Origin: Stenotrophomonas maltophilia | GTDB lineage: Bacteria; Pseudomonadota; Gammaproteobacteria; Xanthomonadales; Xanthomonadaceae | Reading direction: 5' to 3' | Assembly: GCA_009912235.1 (NCBI GenBank) | Contig: WNDS01000005.1 | Location: forward strand, 358,501 to 422,500 | Length of the DNA stretch: 64,000 nt | Shown here: piece after piece, positions 19,246 to 28,078 of the stretch | How the letters are laid out: each line of letters opens with the position of its first letter | Numbering within the stretch: position 1 is the stretch's first letter | The notes under the pieces: model-generated | What the model was told of the DNA's origin: nothing | The model's input: only the letters and a program-made list of their open reading frames with translations | Database searches by the model: none | Made by a program: the position numbers and the translations under genes

Positions 19246-20475
19246 TTACTGCGCTTTCTGCTTGACCTTGCCGCCGTCGTGCAGTGCCTCGGGCGGGTTG
19301 AGCACCACCTGTTCGCCGGCGCGCAGGCCGCTGCCGACCTGGCGGTCCTTCCCCATCGCCTGGCCCGGCTGCACGCTGCGCTGCTGCACGCGCTGGTCAT
19401 CGCCCACCACGAAGGCCACGCTGCCGCCGTCGCGCTGCACCAGTGCCGCGGCTGGTACGCGCACGCCCTGCGGCGCATTGGCCGCCTGCGGCCTGGCGGT
19501 TTCCAGGAAGCTCACCCGTACGCCCATTTCCGGCACGATGCGCGGGTCCTTTGTCTTCAGCGCCACGCGCACCTTCACCGTGGCCTTGCCGCGGTCGGCG
19601 GTGGGAATGATGGCGATCACCTCGGCCGGAATCTTCCATTCCGGGTAGGCGTTGAGCACCGCTTCGACCGGCATCTTCGGCTGCACGCGGCCGATGTAGG
19701 CCTCACCCACTTCGACTTCGATCTCCAGCGATTCCATGTCCACGATGGTGCCGATGCCGGTGCGGGTGAAGCCACCGCCGGCCGACAGCGGCGAGACGAT
19801 TTCACCGGGCTGGGCCGCCTTGGCGGTCACCACGCCGGAAAACGGCGCGCGCACGATGTTGTTGTCCACGCCCAGGTCGGCGATGGCCAGCTGGTCATGC
19901 GCCACCTTCACGTTGCGCCGCGCGGTGTCCAGCTGCGCACGCAGGCTGTCACGCTGGGCCACGGCCTGGTCGTACTGCGAGCGCGAGACCAGCTGCTGCC
20001 CGACCAGTGTCTGCAGGCGTGCGGCTTCGGCGGTGCTCTGCCGCTGCTGGGCCTCCAGCCCGGCCACCTGGCTGCGTGCGGACTGCAGCTGCGAGACATA
20101 CAGGCTGCGCTGCGCATCGGCATCGATCGGGTCCAGCGTGGCCATGATCTGGCCCTGTTCCACCCGCATGCCTTCTTCGATCATCACTTCGCGCACCTTG
20201 CCGGTGATCTTGGCCGACACCGTGGCCATGCGCCGGGCCACCACGTAGCCGCTGGCATCGAGCACCGAACTGCTGGCACTGCCCTGCTGGATGGCCACCA
20301 CCGGTGCGGTTTCCACCTCCAGCGCGGTATCGCGGCCGAACAGCAGCCACGCGGCCACTGCCAGCACCAGCACCACGGCAATCCACAGGCCCGTGCGGCC
20401 CCCGCCCGAAGACGGCGGCAGCGGAGTCTTGCGGTCGATGCGGAGTTCCTTCAGCAGCTCAGCAGAAGTGTTCAT
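19246..20475 (-). CDS. HlyD/MacA-like periplasmic adaptor subunit
   Basis: This 409-residue membrane-fusion protein has one N-terminal anchor helix (about residues 29-46, LWIAVVLVLAVAAWLLF). A barrel-sandwich/lipoyl half follows (TGKVREVMIEEGMRVEQGQIMATLD), then a long alpha-hairpin of about residues 120-200 with heptad-like Q/A/R content, the second lipoyl half (VRAPFSGVVTAKAAQPGE) and a beta-barrel with C-terminal domain. It is the first gene of the four-gene operon. The long hairpin suggests contact with an outer-membrane TolC-like channel, which is not encoded here. Confidence 0.93.
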   Translation of the reverse strand: MNTSAELLKELRIDRKTPLPPSSGGGRTGLWIAVVLVLAVAAWLLFGRDTALEVETAPVVAIQQGSASSSVLDASGYVVARRMATVSAKITGKVREVMIEEGMRVEQGQIMATLDPIDADAQRSLYVSQLQSARSQVAGLEAQQRQSTAEAARLQTLVGQQLVSRSQYDQAVAQRDSLRAQLDTARRNVKVAHDQLAIADLGVDNNIVRAPFSGVVTAKAAQPGEIVSPLSAGGGFTRTGIGTIVDMESLEIEVEVGEAYIGRVQPKMPVEAVLNAYPEWKIPAEVIAIIPTADRGKATVKVRVALKTKDPRIVPEMGVRVSFLETARPQAANAPQGVRVPAAALVQRDGGSVAFVVGDDQRVQQRSVQPGQAMGKDRQVGSGLRAGEQVVLNPPEALHDGGKVKQKAQ

Positions 20476-20687
20476 TGCGTTCCATCACGTCGTAGCGGGC
20501 GGAGGATACCGGTAGCGCCAGGCGGTGCATGACCGGGGCAGGGTAGGTGGACCAATACGGAGCACAGCATGACCAGCAGGCAGCGGCGGCGGCAGTGACA
20601 GCTGTCATCCCAAGCATCTGACGGTGGCGACTGCAGGATATGACCGCTGCGGCGCACGCTGCAGCCATTCCCGACCGAGCGCGCTCC
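20476..20687. other. Spacer upstream of the efflux operon
   Basis: About 210 bp between the adaptor gene (minus strand) and the ABC-ATPase remnant (plus strand). It probably carries the efflux operon promoter. No further gene is supported. Confidence 0.45.
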
Positions 20688-21008
20688 ATGCCATTGTCTG
20701 CCGTGCCCCTGGCCCAGCTGTAGCCGCTGCCGGCGCATTACGCCGGGCAGGCCGCCCTGACGATCCCTGCCGGGCAGGTGCTGGCGTTGCTGGGCCGTAA
20801 CGACGCAGGCAAGCGTACCGCGATCGGTGGGCCTGCGCGCCCATGCCGCGCCGATGCTGGCGACGTGCAGCGGTTGGGCGGCGGTCGGCAGCAGCGCCAA
20901 CCGCGCACGGGGCCGGGTGTGATGCTGCAGGGCACCACGCGGCGGCATGGGCGACGGCAGGCTGCGGCGCGCCACCGCCTCTGCACTGGTCCGGCTGAAC
21001 TGGCATGA
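20688..21008 (+). pseudogene. Remnant of an ABC transporter ATPase gene
   Basis: A degraded nucleotide-binding domain is readable in one frame from ATG 20688. MPLSAVPLAQL is followed by TAG at 20721-20723, then ALTIPAGQVLALLGRNDAGK, an altered Walker A (GRNDAGKRT instead of GRNGAGKST), and RADAGDVQRLGG, GVMLQGT further on. Signature motif, Walker B and any permease gene are missing. The remnant ends at TGA 21006-21008, overlapping the histidine-kinase start. Such ATPase/permease genes usually precede DesK/DesR-type two-component genes, so this looks like a deleted and decaying ABC-2 exporter whose sensor pair survives. Confidence 0.75.
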
Positions 21009-22219
21009 TCGGCACCGGTCCTCCCCGCCCGGAACCTGCCGTGTCCTCGAACTGGCCCGTCCTGCCGCGCCCCGCGCCGGATTCGTCGATGGCCGACATC
21101 ATCCGCCGCGGCAAGTCGCCCTGGACCAACGCCATCCACCTGCTGTGGTCGGTGTGGATCGTGCTGACCCCGCTGCTGGGCCGGGGCTTCACCCTGCGCT
21201 GGGCGCTGATCACCCTGGTGACCTACCCGCTGTTCCTGTTCCTGTATGCCCGCGTGCTGCTGGCACCGCGCCACCACGGCCCGCGCTATGCGCTGTGCAT
21301 GGTGGCCATGGCACTGGTGCTGCTGCCCTGGTACCCGGCGGGGCTGACCTACTTCGTGTTCGGCTGCGTGATGCTGCGTGTAAGCGGCCGCGATGACTGG
21401 CGCCGCTACCTGCTGAAGCTGACCGGACTGAACGTGCTGTTCTGCACGACCGCGCTGCTGTGCGATTACCCCTGGCAGAGCCTGGTGTGGATTCCCGCGC
21501 TGTCCTTCATCGTCGGCATGGTGATGAACGTGGAGAGCATCAACCAGCAGAAGGACGCCGCCCTGCAGCTGTCGCAGGACGAAGTACGGCGGCTGGCCAC
21601 CAGCGCCGAGCGCGAGCGCATCGGCCGCGACCTGCATGACCTGCTGGGCCACAAGCTGTCGCTGATCACGCTGAAGCTGGAGCTGGCGCGCAAGCTGTAC
21701 GACCGCGACGATGCGCGTGCACGCCTGGAGCTGGGCGAGGCCGAGGCCATCGCCCGTGAGGCACTGGCGCAGGTGCGCAGCGCGGTCACCGGCATCCGTG
21801 CCAGCGATCTGGCCGGCGAACTGGCCTCGGCGCGGCTGCTGCTGGAATGCCAGCAGGTGCACCTGCATTACGGGCCGCCGCCGGCCATGCCGGCCGATGT
21901 CGAGCGAGGGCTGTCGCTGGTGCTGCGTGAGGCGGCCACCAACATCGCCCGGCATGCGCGTGCCACCCAGGCGCACGTTGAATTCCTGCGCGAAGGCAAG
22001 CAGCTGGTGATGCAGATCCGCGATGATGGCCGCGGCGGTGTGCAGGCCGATGGCAATGGCATGGCCGGCATGCGTGAACGGGTGGCGGCGCTGGGCGGTG
22101 TGCTCAGCGTGCTGTCCCCGCGCGGAGAGGGCACCTGCCTGAGTGCGCGCATTCCGTTGGTTGCCGCCAGCATCGCCGTGCCCGCCGCCCCCGTGACCCC
22201 GCCTGGAGACCCCGCATGA
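21005..22219 (+). CDS. Sensor histidine kinase, DesK/HisKA_3 type
   Basis: The kinase is up to 404 residues. About six hydrophobic segments lie in residues 40-180, then the dimerisation/phospho-acceptor box ERERIGRDLHDLLGHKLSLI with the reactive histidine of RDLHDLLGH. A small HATPase domain follows (LREAATNIARHARATQ, IRDDGRGG, GNGMAGMRERVAALGG). ATG 21005 overlaps the ABC remnant stop; ATG 21089 (MADIIRRG) is a plausible shorter start. The stop overlaps the response-regulator ATG (22216-22219). The usual transporter partner is only a remnant upstream, so this sensor may have lost its target. Confidence 0.93.
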   Translation: MIGTGPPRPEPAVSSNWPVLPRPAPDSSMADIIRRGKSPWTNAIHLLWSVWIVLTPLLGRGFTLRWALITLVTYPLFLFLYARVLLAPRHHGPRYALCMVAMALVLLPWYPAGLTYFVFGCVMLRVSGRDDWRRYLLKLTGLNVLFCTTALLCDYPWQSLVWIPALSFIVGMVMNVESINQQKDAALQLSQDEVRRLATSAERERIGRDLHDLLGHKLSLITLKLELARKLYDRDDARARLELGEAEAIAREALAQVRSAVTGIRASDLAGELASARLLLECQQVHLHYGPPPAMPADVERGLSLVLREAATNIARHARATQAHVEFLREGKQLVMQIRDDGRGGVQADGNGMAGMRERVAALGGVLSVLSPRGEGTCLSARIPLVAASIAVPAAPVTPPGDPA

Positions 22220-22818
22220 TCCGCATCGTATTGGCCGAAGACCAGGCAATGGTGCGCGGGGCGCTGTCGGCGCTGCTGAACCTGGAAACCGACATCGAGG
22301 TGGTGGGTACCGCGGCCGACGGCGAGGCCGCCTGGCGCCTGCTGCAGCAGACCACGCCGGACATCCTGGTGACCGACATCGAGATGCCGGGGCTGACCGG
22401 GCTGGAACTGGCCCAGCGCATCTCGCGCCAGCAGCTGCCGATCCGCGTGGTCATCGTCACCACCTTTGCCCGCGCCGGCTTCCTGCGCCGCGCGCTGGAT
22501 GCCGGGGTGCTGGGATACCTGCTTAAGGATGCGCCGGCCGAGCACCTGGCCGATGCGCTGCGCAAGGTGAACCAGGGCGTGCGGGCGATCGATCCGCAGC
22601 TGGCGCTGGATGCGTGGTCGCAGGCCGACCCGCTCACCGACCGCGAGCGCCGTGTGCTGCGGCTGGCGGGCGAGGGCCGTTTGGCCAGCGAGATTGCCGA
22701 GCAGCTGGGCCTGTCACACGGCACGGTGCGCAATTACCTGTCCGAATGCATCGGCAAGCTGGGCGTGGCCAACCGCATCGAGGCGTACCGGCTGGCGCGG
22801 CAGAAGGGGTGGTTGTAG
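22216..22818 (+). CDS. NarL/DesR-type response regulator
   Basis: This 200-residue regulator has a receiver domain in residues 1-120 (VLAEDQAMVRGAL, phospho-acceptor Asp in ILVTDIEMPGLTG, conserved Lys in YLLKDAP) and a LuxR-type HTH near residues 137-195 (LTDRERRVLRLAGEGRLASE, then GTVRNYLSECIGKLG). It is translationally coupled to the kinase through ATGA. It probably controls genes that once included the decayed exporter just upstream. Confidence 0.95.
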   Translation: MIRIVLAEDQAMVRGALSALLNLETDIEVVGTAADGEAAWRLLQQTTPDILVTDIEMPGLTGLELAQRISRQQLPIRVVIVTTFARAGFLRRALDAGVLGYLLKDAPAEHLADALRKVNQGVRAIDPQLALDAWSQADPLTDRERRVLRLAGEGRLASEIAEQLGLSHGTVRNYLSECIGKLGVANRIEAYRLARQKGWL

Positions 22819-22832
22819 CGCACGATGCATGG

Positions 22833-22856
22833 GTAGCGCCGGGCCATGCCCGGCGC
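22833..22856. repeat. GTAG-tipped hairpin (SMAG/REP-like)
   Basis: GTAG precedes a perfect 9-bp stem GCGCCGGGC (22836-22844) / GCCCGGCGC (22848-22856). It lies directly after the response-regulator gene and shares its core with the pair at 61807-61867. Confidence 0.85.
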
Positions 22857-22907
22857 GGCTTCGCCTGCTGCCGTATTCTTGGCCCTCTCACGGACAGGGC
22901 TGTCACG

Positions 22908-23881
22908 TTGAAACACCACTTTGCCGATTTCCTGGATCGCCCCGGCGATACCTGGACCATCACGCCGAACGCGCAGCGCTGGTCCTGCCATGTCGATGAC
23001 CTGGCCGGTGTGCCGCAGGACACCGAGCGTCTGACCGTCACCGCAGGTGATCGCAACTGGCAGCGGATGCTGCGGTTGCCGCAGTTGCGCGAACTGACCC
23101 TGCACGAGCCCGGCCAGGACCAGCTTCTCGCGCTGGCCCAGATGCCGCAACTGACCGCGTTGTGCATCAGTCATGCGCGTCCGGCATCGCTGGCGATGCT
23201 GGAGGGCCTGTCGGCCCTGCGCGAGCTGGTGCTGGAGTACGTGTCGGGGTTCAACGATCTTTCGCCCGTGGGGCGGCTTCCTGCGCTGCATGCGCTGCAT
23301 CTGGAAAACCTGCGTCGTGTCAGTGATTTTCCGGTCTGGCCGGCGCGCCCGCGCTGCGCAGCCTGGCCGTGATGGGCACGCTGGACTGGAACCAGCCGGT
23401 TGCCGATCCGGCTTTCCTGGCACAACTGCCCGCGCTGGAGGCGGTGAGCATCACCTGGTTCCGCAGACCATTGTTGTCCGGCATGCTCGGTGCACTGCTG
23501 CGCGTGCCGAAGCTGCGCAAGGTGCACTTCAGCATGTCCGAGCTGCCGCTGGAGGATTTCGCGCGCATCCAGGCGTGGCTGCCTGGAGTCGAGGGTGCGG
23601 TGCGTGAGCCGTTCGTACTCTGCGGTGAGAATCAGCGCGCCATCGACCCTCGCGAGGACGCCGCTGCGTTGCCGCTGGAAGCCTTCCTGGCGGTGCCGGG
23701 ATTCTGGGTGGATGCGCAGGGCCGCCGTCGCGAGCATCGGGTCGACAGTGCCTACCTGCTGGGCAAGGGCGAGTGCATGGCCCAAGGCAGATCGGCCAGC
23801 GTGCTGGCCAAATGCGGGAAACATGCGCAGCGCTATCGCGCCCTGGTCGAACAGTTCAGCGATGAAGGTGTTCCAGGCTGA
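22908..23881 (+). pseudogene. Leucine-rich-repeat-like protein with a frameshift
   Basis: From TTG 22908 the frame reads LKHHFADFLDRPGDTWTITP, then irregular leucine-rich segments (MLRLPQLRELTLHEPGQDQL, LAQMPQLTALCISH, LSALRELVLEYVSGFNDLSP, LPALHALHLENL). Around 23340 it enters a wrong frame and stops at 23370-23372. One frame over, the protein continues GAPALRSLAVMGTLDW, more leucine-rich segments and a C-terminal domain ending at 23881. Restoring one lost base between VWP and GAPAL gives a single protein of about 324 residues; the span of 974 bp equals a multiple of three minus one. The function is unknown. Confidence 0.8.
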
Positions 23882-23895
23882 GCAGCATTGCTCTT

Positions 23896-23919
23896 GTAGA
23901 GCCGGGCCCACGCCCGGCT
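23896..23919. repeat. GTAG-tipped hairpin (SMAG/REP-like)
   Basis: GTAG at 23896-23899 is followed by AGCCGGGC (23900-23907) pairing with GCCCGGCT (23912-23919). It lies between the broken leucine-rich gene and the convergent cytochrome gene. Confidence 0.82.
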
Positions 23920-23979
23920 GCCTTTCGGCACTGCGAGCCGCCCAGGAATGGGCTCGGGCGCTACTGATCCGCGGCCCGA

Positions 23980-24519
23980 TCAATCCTTCCCGCGCGCCAT
24001 CGCCTGGAACACGCCATCGCGGCGCACCCACAGGTGGAACAGCGCAGCACCCACGTGCATCAGCACCGTGGCGAACAGCACGTACGCCAGCAGGCTGTGC
24101 GCATTGCGCAGCGCTGCATACAGCGACGGCGTGTGCGGCACGATCGGTGGCAGGTGCAGGCCACCGCCCAGCACGATCGGGTAGCCACCGGCCGACAGCA
24201 TCGCCCAGCCGATCAGCGGCATCGCCAGCATCAGCGCATACAGCATCCAGTGCGATGCCTTCGCCGCCAGTACCTGCCAGCCCGGCAGGTCGGCCGGCAG
24301 CGGCGGTGGGCGATGGCGCAGGCGATTGTACAGCCGCAGCAGCACCAGCACAAGGATGGCGATGCCCAACGGGCGGTGCAGGTCGATCAGCACCGTCCGC
24401 AGGTGCAGCGAGGCGACCATGGTCACACCAATGAACAGCATGGTGATGATCATCACCGCCATGGCCCAGTGCAGGAACCGCGCGAGCAGGTTGAAGTGGC
24501 CGTTGCCGGTGCTCATCAT
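23980..24519 (-). CDS. Cytochrome b561-type membrane protein (CybB-like)
   Basis: This 179-residue protein has four predicted membrane helices. Haem-ligand histidines are expected at FLHWAMAVMII, LIDLHRPLGIAILVL, KASHWMLYALMLAMP and RNAHSLLAYVLFATVLMH, the pattern of the CybB/YodB family that passes electrons from quinol. Its start overlaps the stop of the upstream catalase-like gene (ATGA). That coupling suggests a peroxide-reducing unit fed from the membrane quinone pool. Confidence 0.92.
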   Translation of the reverse strand: MMSTGNGHFNLLARFLHWAMAVMIITMLFIGVTMVASLHLRTVLIDLHRPLGIAILVLVLLRLYNRLRHRPPPLPADLPGWQVLAAKASHWMLYALMLAMPLIGWAMLSAGGYPIVLGGGLHLPPIVPHTPSLYAALRNAHSLLAYVLFATVLMHVGAALFHLWVRRDGVFQAMARGKD

Positions 24520-25619
24520 GCGCCCTCCTGCTTCGGCTGTTCGACGTTGCCGGCGGCGCGTTCGCGCTCGCGGCGGTTGAAGGAGTGCGAATACACCGCC
24601 GAGCGCGCAGCCAGGATCGGGTCGTCACTGCCGCGCACGCCGCTGGGTAGGATCAGCGGATCGAAGTTGATCTGGCCGTAGGCGCCTTCTTCCTGCGATT
24701 GCATGCGGTCCAGGCTGAGCACGCCGGCCACCACCTGCTCGCGCGAGTCCGGCCACGGCTTGGAGGGATCGTCGATGGCATCACCGGGTGCGGCAAGGCT
24801 GACCACCAGGTTCCAGCGCACCGGGCCGCCGGCCAGGCGCTGCTGCAGTTCCTGGCGCAGGAAATCCACGCTGGCCTGCTTGCGCGTCTCCGCATCCATC
24901 TCCACCACCGGCGCCTGCGGCTGCCAGCGCCAGCGCACCGCGCGCTTCTGCCCCTGCGCGTTGGTGAACCAGAAGCTGTTGACGCTGTTGTAGGTGGTGT
25001 CGGCCCAGCTGCTGGTCCACGGCGCGGTCTTGGCCCACTGCTGGAAGGCCTGCGCGCTGGGGTATTTCGCCAGCACGGCCGCCATCTTCTGCGGGTCGGG
25101 CTTGCCGGTGGCCGGGTTGGGAATGGAGGCGCGGGTCTGCGCGTAGAACGCCTCGGCGTCGGGCACGGCGAAGAACGGGAAGCTGTTCATCGCCATGCGC
25201 CATTCCTGGCCATCGTCGCTGACCATCTGCACGGCCATGCTGCGCACGCGCGCGGTGTTGTCGGCGCCGTACGGGTCGCCACCGCCGATCGACAGGCGGC
25301 CCATCACCGGCACGCGCGGCTGCGCGAACACCCGCGCGCTGGACAGCGTGGAGGCCTGCGCGCTGGGCTCGAACCAGTCGCTTACGCAGATGCCCTTGCT
25401 GTGCGCGCGGCGGAAGCCGGGATGGGCCGGGCCGGTGGCTTCGATGGTGTCGGTGAAGCGCTGCGCGGTAAGGCGGTGGGCGATCCAGCCGGCCAGCCAG
25501 GCGAAGGTGAGGGTGACGGCGCCGAGGATCAGGGCGATCAGGCCGATCCAGAGCAGCGGCGAGCTGCGGCGCGGGCTGCCAGGGTCCTGGCCGGCGCGGG
25601 TGTAGCCGAAGAGCGACAT
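24516..25619 (-). CDS. Membrane-anchored catalase-family peroxidase (SrpA-like)
   Basis: The 367-residue protein has an N-terminal membrane anchor (residues 22-46). The catalase-related core begins at FRRAHSKGICVSDWFEP, where the distal haem histidine is expected. NSFPFFAVPDAEAFYAQ follows, and the C-terminal LPSGVRGSDDPILAARSAVY holds the proximal haem-ligand tyrosine. The family lacks the full catalase wrap and NADPH domain and acts on organic peroxides or H2O2. ATG 25619 is chosen because the reading frame enters family-like sequence there. It is coupled to the cytochrome b561 gene. Confidence 0.9.
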   Translation of the reverse strand: MSLFGYTRAGQDPGSPRRSSPLLWIGLIALILGAVTLTFAWLAGWIAHRLTAQRFTDTIEATGPAHPGFRRAHSKGICVSDWFEPSAQASTLSSARVFAQPRVPVMGRLSIGGGDPYGADNTARVRSMAVQMVSDDGQEWRMAMNSFPFFAVPDAEAFYAQTRASIPNPATGKPDPQKMAAVLAKYPSAQAFQQWAKTAPWTSSWADTTYNSVNSFWFTNAQGQKRAVRWRWQPQAPVVEMDAETRKQASVDFLRQELQQRLAGGPVRWNLVVSLAAPGDAIDDPSKPWPDSREQVVAGVLSLDRMQSQEEGAYGQINFDPLILPSGVRGSDDPILAARSAVYSHSFNRRERERAAGNVEQPKQEGA

Positions 25620-25773
25620 GGTCGGGTTCCTGCCTTCAAGGATCGTGTGGGTGGTCGACCTCCACATCCTCGCAGAACCCGGCCGCGGCCGACATTCAAT
25701 TTTTCGTCAAACTTCCAGCGTCCGCCGATGCTGGTGGGTCGGTCGGCAGGTACGCCGAAACGCCGATACGCCG
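25620..25773. other. Spacer upstream of the catalase-like gene
   Basis: About 150 bp upstream of the minus-strand catalase-like gene, leading into repeat copy B. No gene seen. An AT-rich patch near 25695-25712 (CAATTTTTCGTCAAAC) is the only plausible promoter zone. Confidence 0.4.
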
Positions 25774-25861
25774 GTAGAGTCGACTGTTAGTCGACTGCTC
25801 TTCACATCAACCGTGGAAAATCCCGCGCTGCGCGCGATAGTCGACTAACAGTCGACTCTAC
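25774..25861. repeat. Paired GTAG-tipped palindromes (SMAG/REP-like), copy B
   Basis: Arms at 25774-25796 and 25839-25861 are identical to those of copy A at 5887-5973. The 42-bp spacer again holds CCCGCGCTGCGCGCG. Both copies lie in intergenic spacers between unrelated genes. Confidence 0.88.
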
Positions 25862-25922
25862 CGAGCAGTGCGGCCGGGCATCGCCGACCGCCATAGCCGT
25901 CCCCGTTCGTGGTCCGCTACCA

Positions 25923-25944
25923 CCCCACCAGCCAGCCGGTGGGG
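25923..25944. repeat. Small hairpin downstream of the aminopeptidase
   Basis: CCCCACC (25923-25929) pairs with GGTGGGG (25938-25944). It is just past the 3' end of the minus-strand aminopeptidase, but no T tract follows, so termination is uncertain. Confidence 0.45.
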
Positions 25945-25962
25945 CAGGGCAGCGTGCGTGGC

Positions 25963-27330
25963 TCAGGCGTACCGCGCCTTCAGCATCGCCCAAGCCGAGC
26001 GCAGGGCCAGGGCTTCGCCGCCGGCGGGCCGGCCAGGGCGTTCGCCGTCGTTCCAGGCGTAGACGTCCAGGTGCGCCCAACGCTGGCCTTCGTCCAGGAA
26101 GCGCTCCAGGTACAGCGCAGCGGTGACCGAGCCGGCCATGCGCGAGCCGGCATTGGCCAGGTCGGCCACGCCGCTGCTCAGGTAACGCAGGTACGGGCGC
26201 CACAGCGGCATGCGCCAGACCGGGTCGCGGGTGGCGTCGCCGGCCTGCATCCACTGCTGGGCCACGCTGTCGTCATTGCTGAACAGTGCCGGCAGGTCCG
26301 GGCCCAGCGCGATGCGTGCCGCGCCGGTGAGGGTGGCGAAGTCCAGCACCAGGTCCGGCTTCTGCTCGCTGGCGAAGGTCAGCGCATCGCACAGGATCAC
26401 GCGGCCTTCGGCGTCGGTGTTGTCGATCTCCACGCTCAGCCCCTTGCGGGTGGCGATCACTTCGCCCGGGCGGAACGCATCCGGGCCGATCGCGTTTTCC
26501 ACGGCCGGCACCAGCAGGGTCAGGCGCACCGGCAACTGCTGGGCCATCACCAGCCCGGCCAGGGCCAGCGCGTGGGCGGCGCCGCCCATGTCCTTCTTCA
26601 TGTTGCGCATGCCGTCGGCCGGCTTGATGTCCAGGCCGCCGGTATCGAAGCACACGCCCTTGCCGACCAGCACCAGGGCCGGGTCGGTGTCCTTGCCCCA
26701 GCGCAGCACGACCAGGCGCGGCGCGCGGTGCGAGGCGCGGCCAACGGCATGGATGGCCGGGAAGTTCTGCGTCAGCAGTGCATCGCCGGTGATGGCCTCG
26801 ATCTGCGCACCGTAGGTGTCAGCCAGCGCACGCGCAGCATCTTCCAGCTGCTGCGGGCCCATGTCCTCGGTGGGGGTGTTCACCCAGTCGCGCACGCGTA
26901 GGCTGGCGGTGACCAGGTCGGCCACTTCGGCCGACGGCGTGGCCACCAGCTGTGCCGGGGCGCGGTTGCGCTTGCGGTAGCGGTCGAAGCGGTAGCTGCC
27001 CAGGCCCCAGCCCAGCTGCAGCAGGGCCACGTCGGCCTCGGGCAGTTCATTGGCCAGCTGCCAGGTGGTACCGGCCGGCAGCGCATGCGGGCCGTGGGCA
27101 TAGCTGTAGGCGTCGGCGCGGTCGCCAATGCCCAGCACCGCCCCGGCAATGCCGTTCTCGCCCGGCAGCAGGGCCGCGCTCTGCTGGCCGGCGGCGAAGC
27201 CCTGGGCCTTCAGCCAGGCCTGCACGGCGGCCGGCTGGGTGGCCTGCCAGGCCTCGTACTGGTGGCGGTCCAGCACGTACAGCGGCAGGGCCTGGCCTGC
27301 GTCGGAAGTGAAGCCGGTGATCTCGCTCAT
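25963..27330 (-). CDS. M17 leucyl aminopeptidase family protein
   Basis: The 455-residue cytoplasmic exopeptidase removes N-terminal amino acids. The dinuclear-metal motifs are GKGVCFDTGGLDIKPADGM, the catalytic GGAAHALALA region and NTDAEGR (about residues 303-309) followed by VILCDAL, all M17 signatures. The N-terminal 130 residues are divergent from E. coli PepA, closer to PepB-like or Xanthomonadaceae forms, so I withhold a gene symbol. It is followed 3 bp later by the HAD hydrolase gene, suggesting a two-gene operon. Confidence 0.93.
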   Translation of the reverse strand: MSEITGFTSDAGQALPLYVLDRHQYEAWQATQPAAVQAWLKAQGFAAGQQSAALLPGENGIAGAVLGIGDRADAYSYAHGPHALPAGTTWQLANELPEADVALLQLGWGLGSYRFDRYRKRNRAPAQLVATPSAEVADLVTASLRVRDWVNTPTEDMGPQQLEDAARALADTYGAQIEAITGDALLTQNFPAIHAVGRASHRAPRLVVLRWGKDTDPALVLVGKGVCFDTGGLDIKPADGMRNMKKDMGGAAHALALAGLVMAQQLPVRLTLLVPAVENAIGPDAFRPGEVIATRKGLSVEIDNTDAEGRVILCDALTFASEQKPDLVLDFATLTGAARIALGPDLPALFSNDDSVAQQWMQAGDATRDPVWRMPLWRPYLRYLSSGVADLANAGSRMAGSVTAALYLERFLDEGQRWAHLDVYAWNDGERPGRPAGGEALALRSAWAMLKARYA

Positions 27331-27333
27331 GCG

Positions 27334-28047
27334 TCAAATGCTCCGGGGTTCGGCGGCGTTGGCATCGAGCCAGTCGGTCAGGCCGGTGAGGGTGTCGAAC
27401 TGCAGGTCCGGTTGCAGCGCGGGGTGGTTCCAGGTGGCTGCGTCGCGGTTGATCCAGCAGCCGCGCAGGCCGGCTGCGATGGCGCCGGCCACGTCCATGT
27501 CCACGTGGTCACCCACATGCAGGACCTGCGCGGCGGGCACGCCCAGGCGCGCGCAGGCGGCATGGAAGATGCTGGCCTCCGGCTTGGCTGCGCCGTGCTC
27601 GCGCGCGCCCAGCTGGAAGGCGAAGTGGTGCGACAGCCCGATGCGCTCCAGATCGGCATTGCCGTTGCTCAGCGCGGCCACCGGAACGCGCGCGGCAATG
27701 CGCGCCAGCGCGTCCAGCGCATCCGGGTAGCATTCCACCTGGTTGCGCGCGGCATAGAACACCTCGTAGGCCGGTTCCAGCAGCGCCAGGTCGGCACCGC
27801 TGTTTTCCAGCGCTTCGCGCAGGATCAGCCGGCGCAGCGCACTCAGGTCGAAGTGCAGCTGGGGGTTGTCGCGGAAGGAGCGCTCGCGCAGTTCGCGCAT
27901 GGCCGGCACCGGGTACATCGCCGCGGTGGCCGGGCTGTGTTCGCGCATCCAGTCGTGCAGGACCTGGTCGATGCGGGTGCCGATCGGGGCGAACGGCCAC
28001 AGCGTGTCGTCGAGGTCGAGGGTGATGGCTAGGACAGGAAATTTCAC
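27334..28047 (-). CDS. HAD-superfamily hydrolase (subfamily IA)
   Basis: This 237-residue phosphatase-like protein has motif I DLDDTLW (residues 11-17, nucleophile Asp11), motif II ALSNGNADL, motif III Lys in AAKPEASIFHAA, and motif IV GDHVDMDVAGAIAAG. A helical cap domain lies between motifs I and II. It belongs with YjjG/phosphoglycolate-phosphatase-like enzymes; the substrate cannot be read from sequence. It is co-directional with the aminopeptidase gene. Confidence 0.92.
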   Translation of the reverse strand: MKFPVLAITLDLDDTLWPFAPIGTRIDQVLHDWMREHSPATAAMYPVPAMRELRERSFRDNPQLHFDLSALRRLILREALENSGADLALLEPAYEVFYAARNQVECYPDALDALARIAARVPVAALSNGNADLERIGLSHHFAFQLGAREHGAAKPEASIFHAACARLGVPAAQVLHVGDHVDMDVAGAIAAGLRGCWINRDAATWNHPALQPDLQFDTLTGLTDWLDANAAEPRSI

Positions 28048-28078
28048 CCCGCCATTCTACGCCTGCCCGCCGCCGCTT

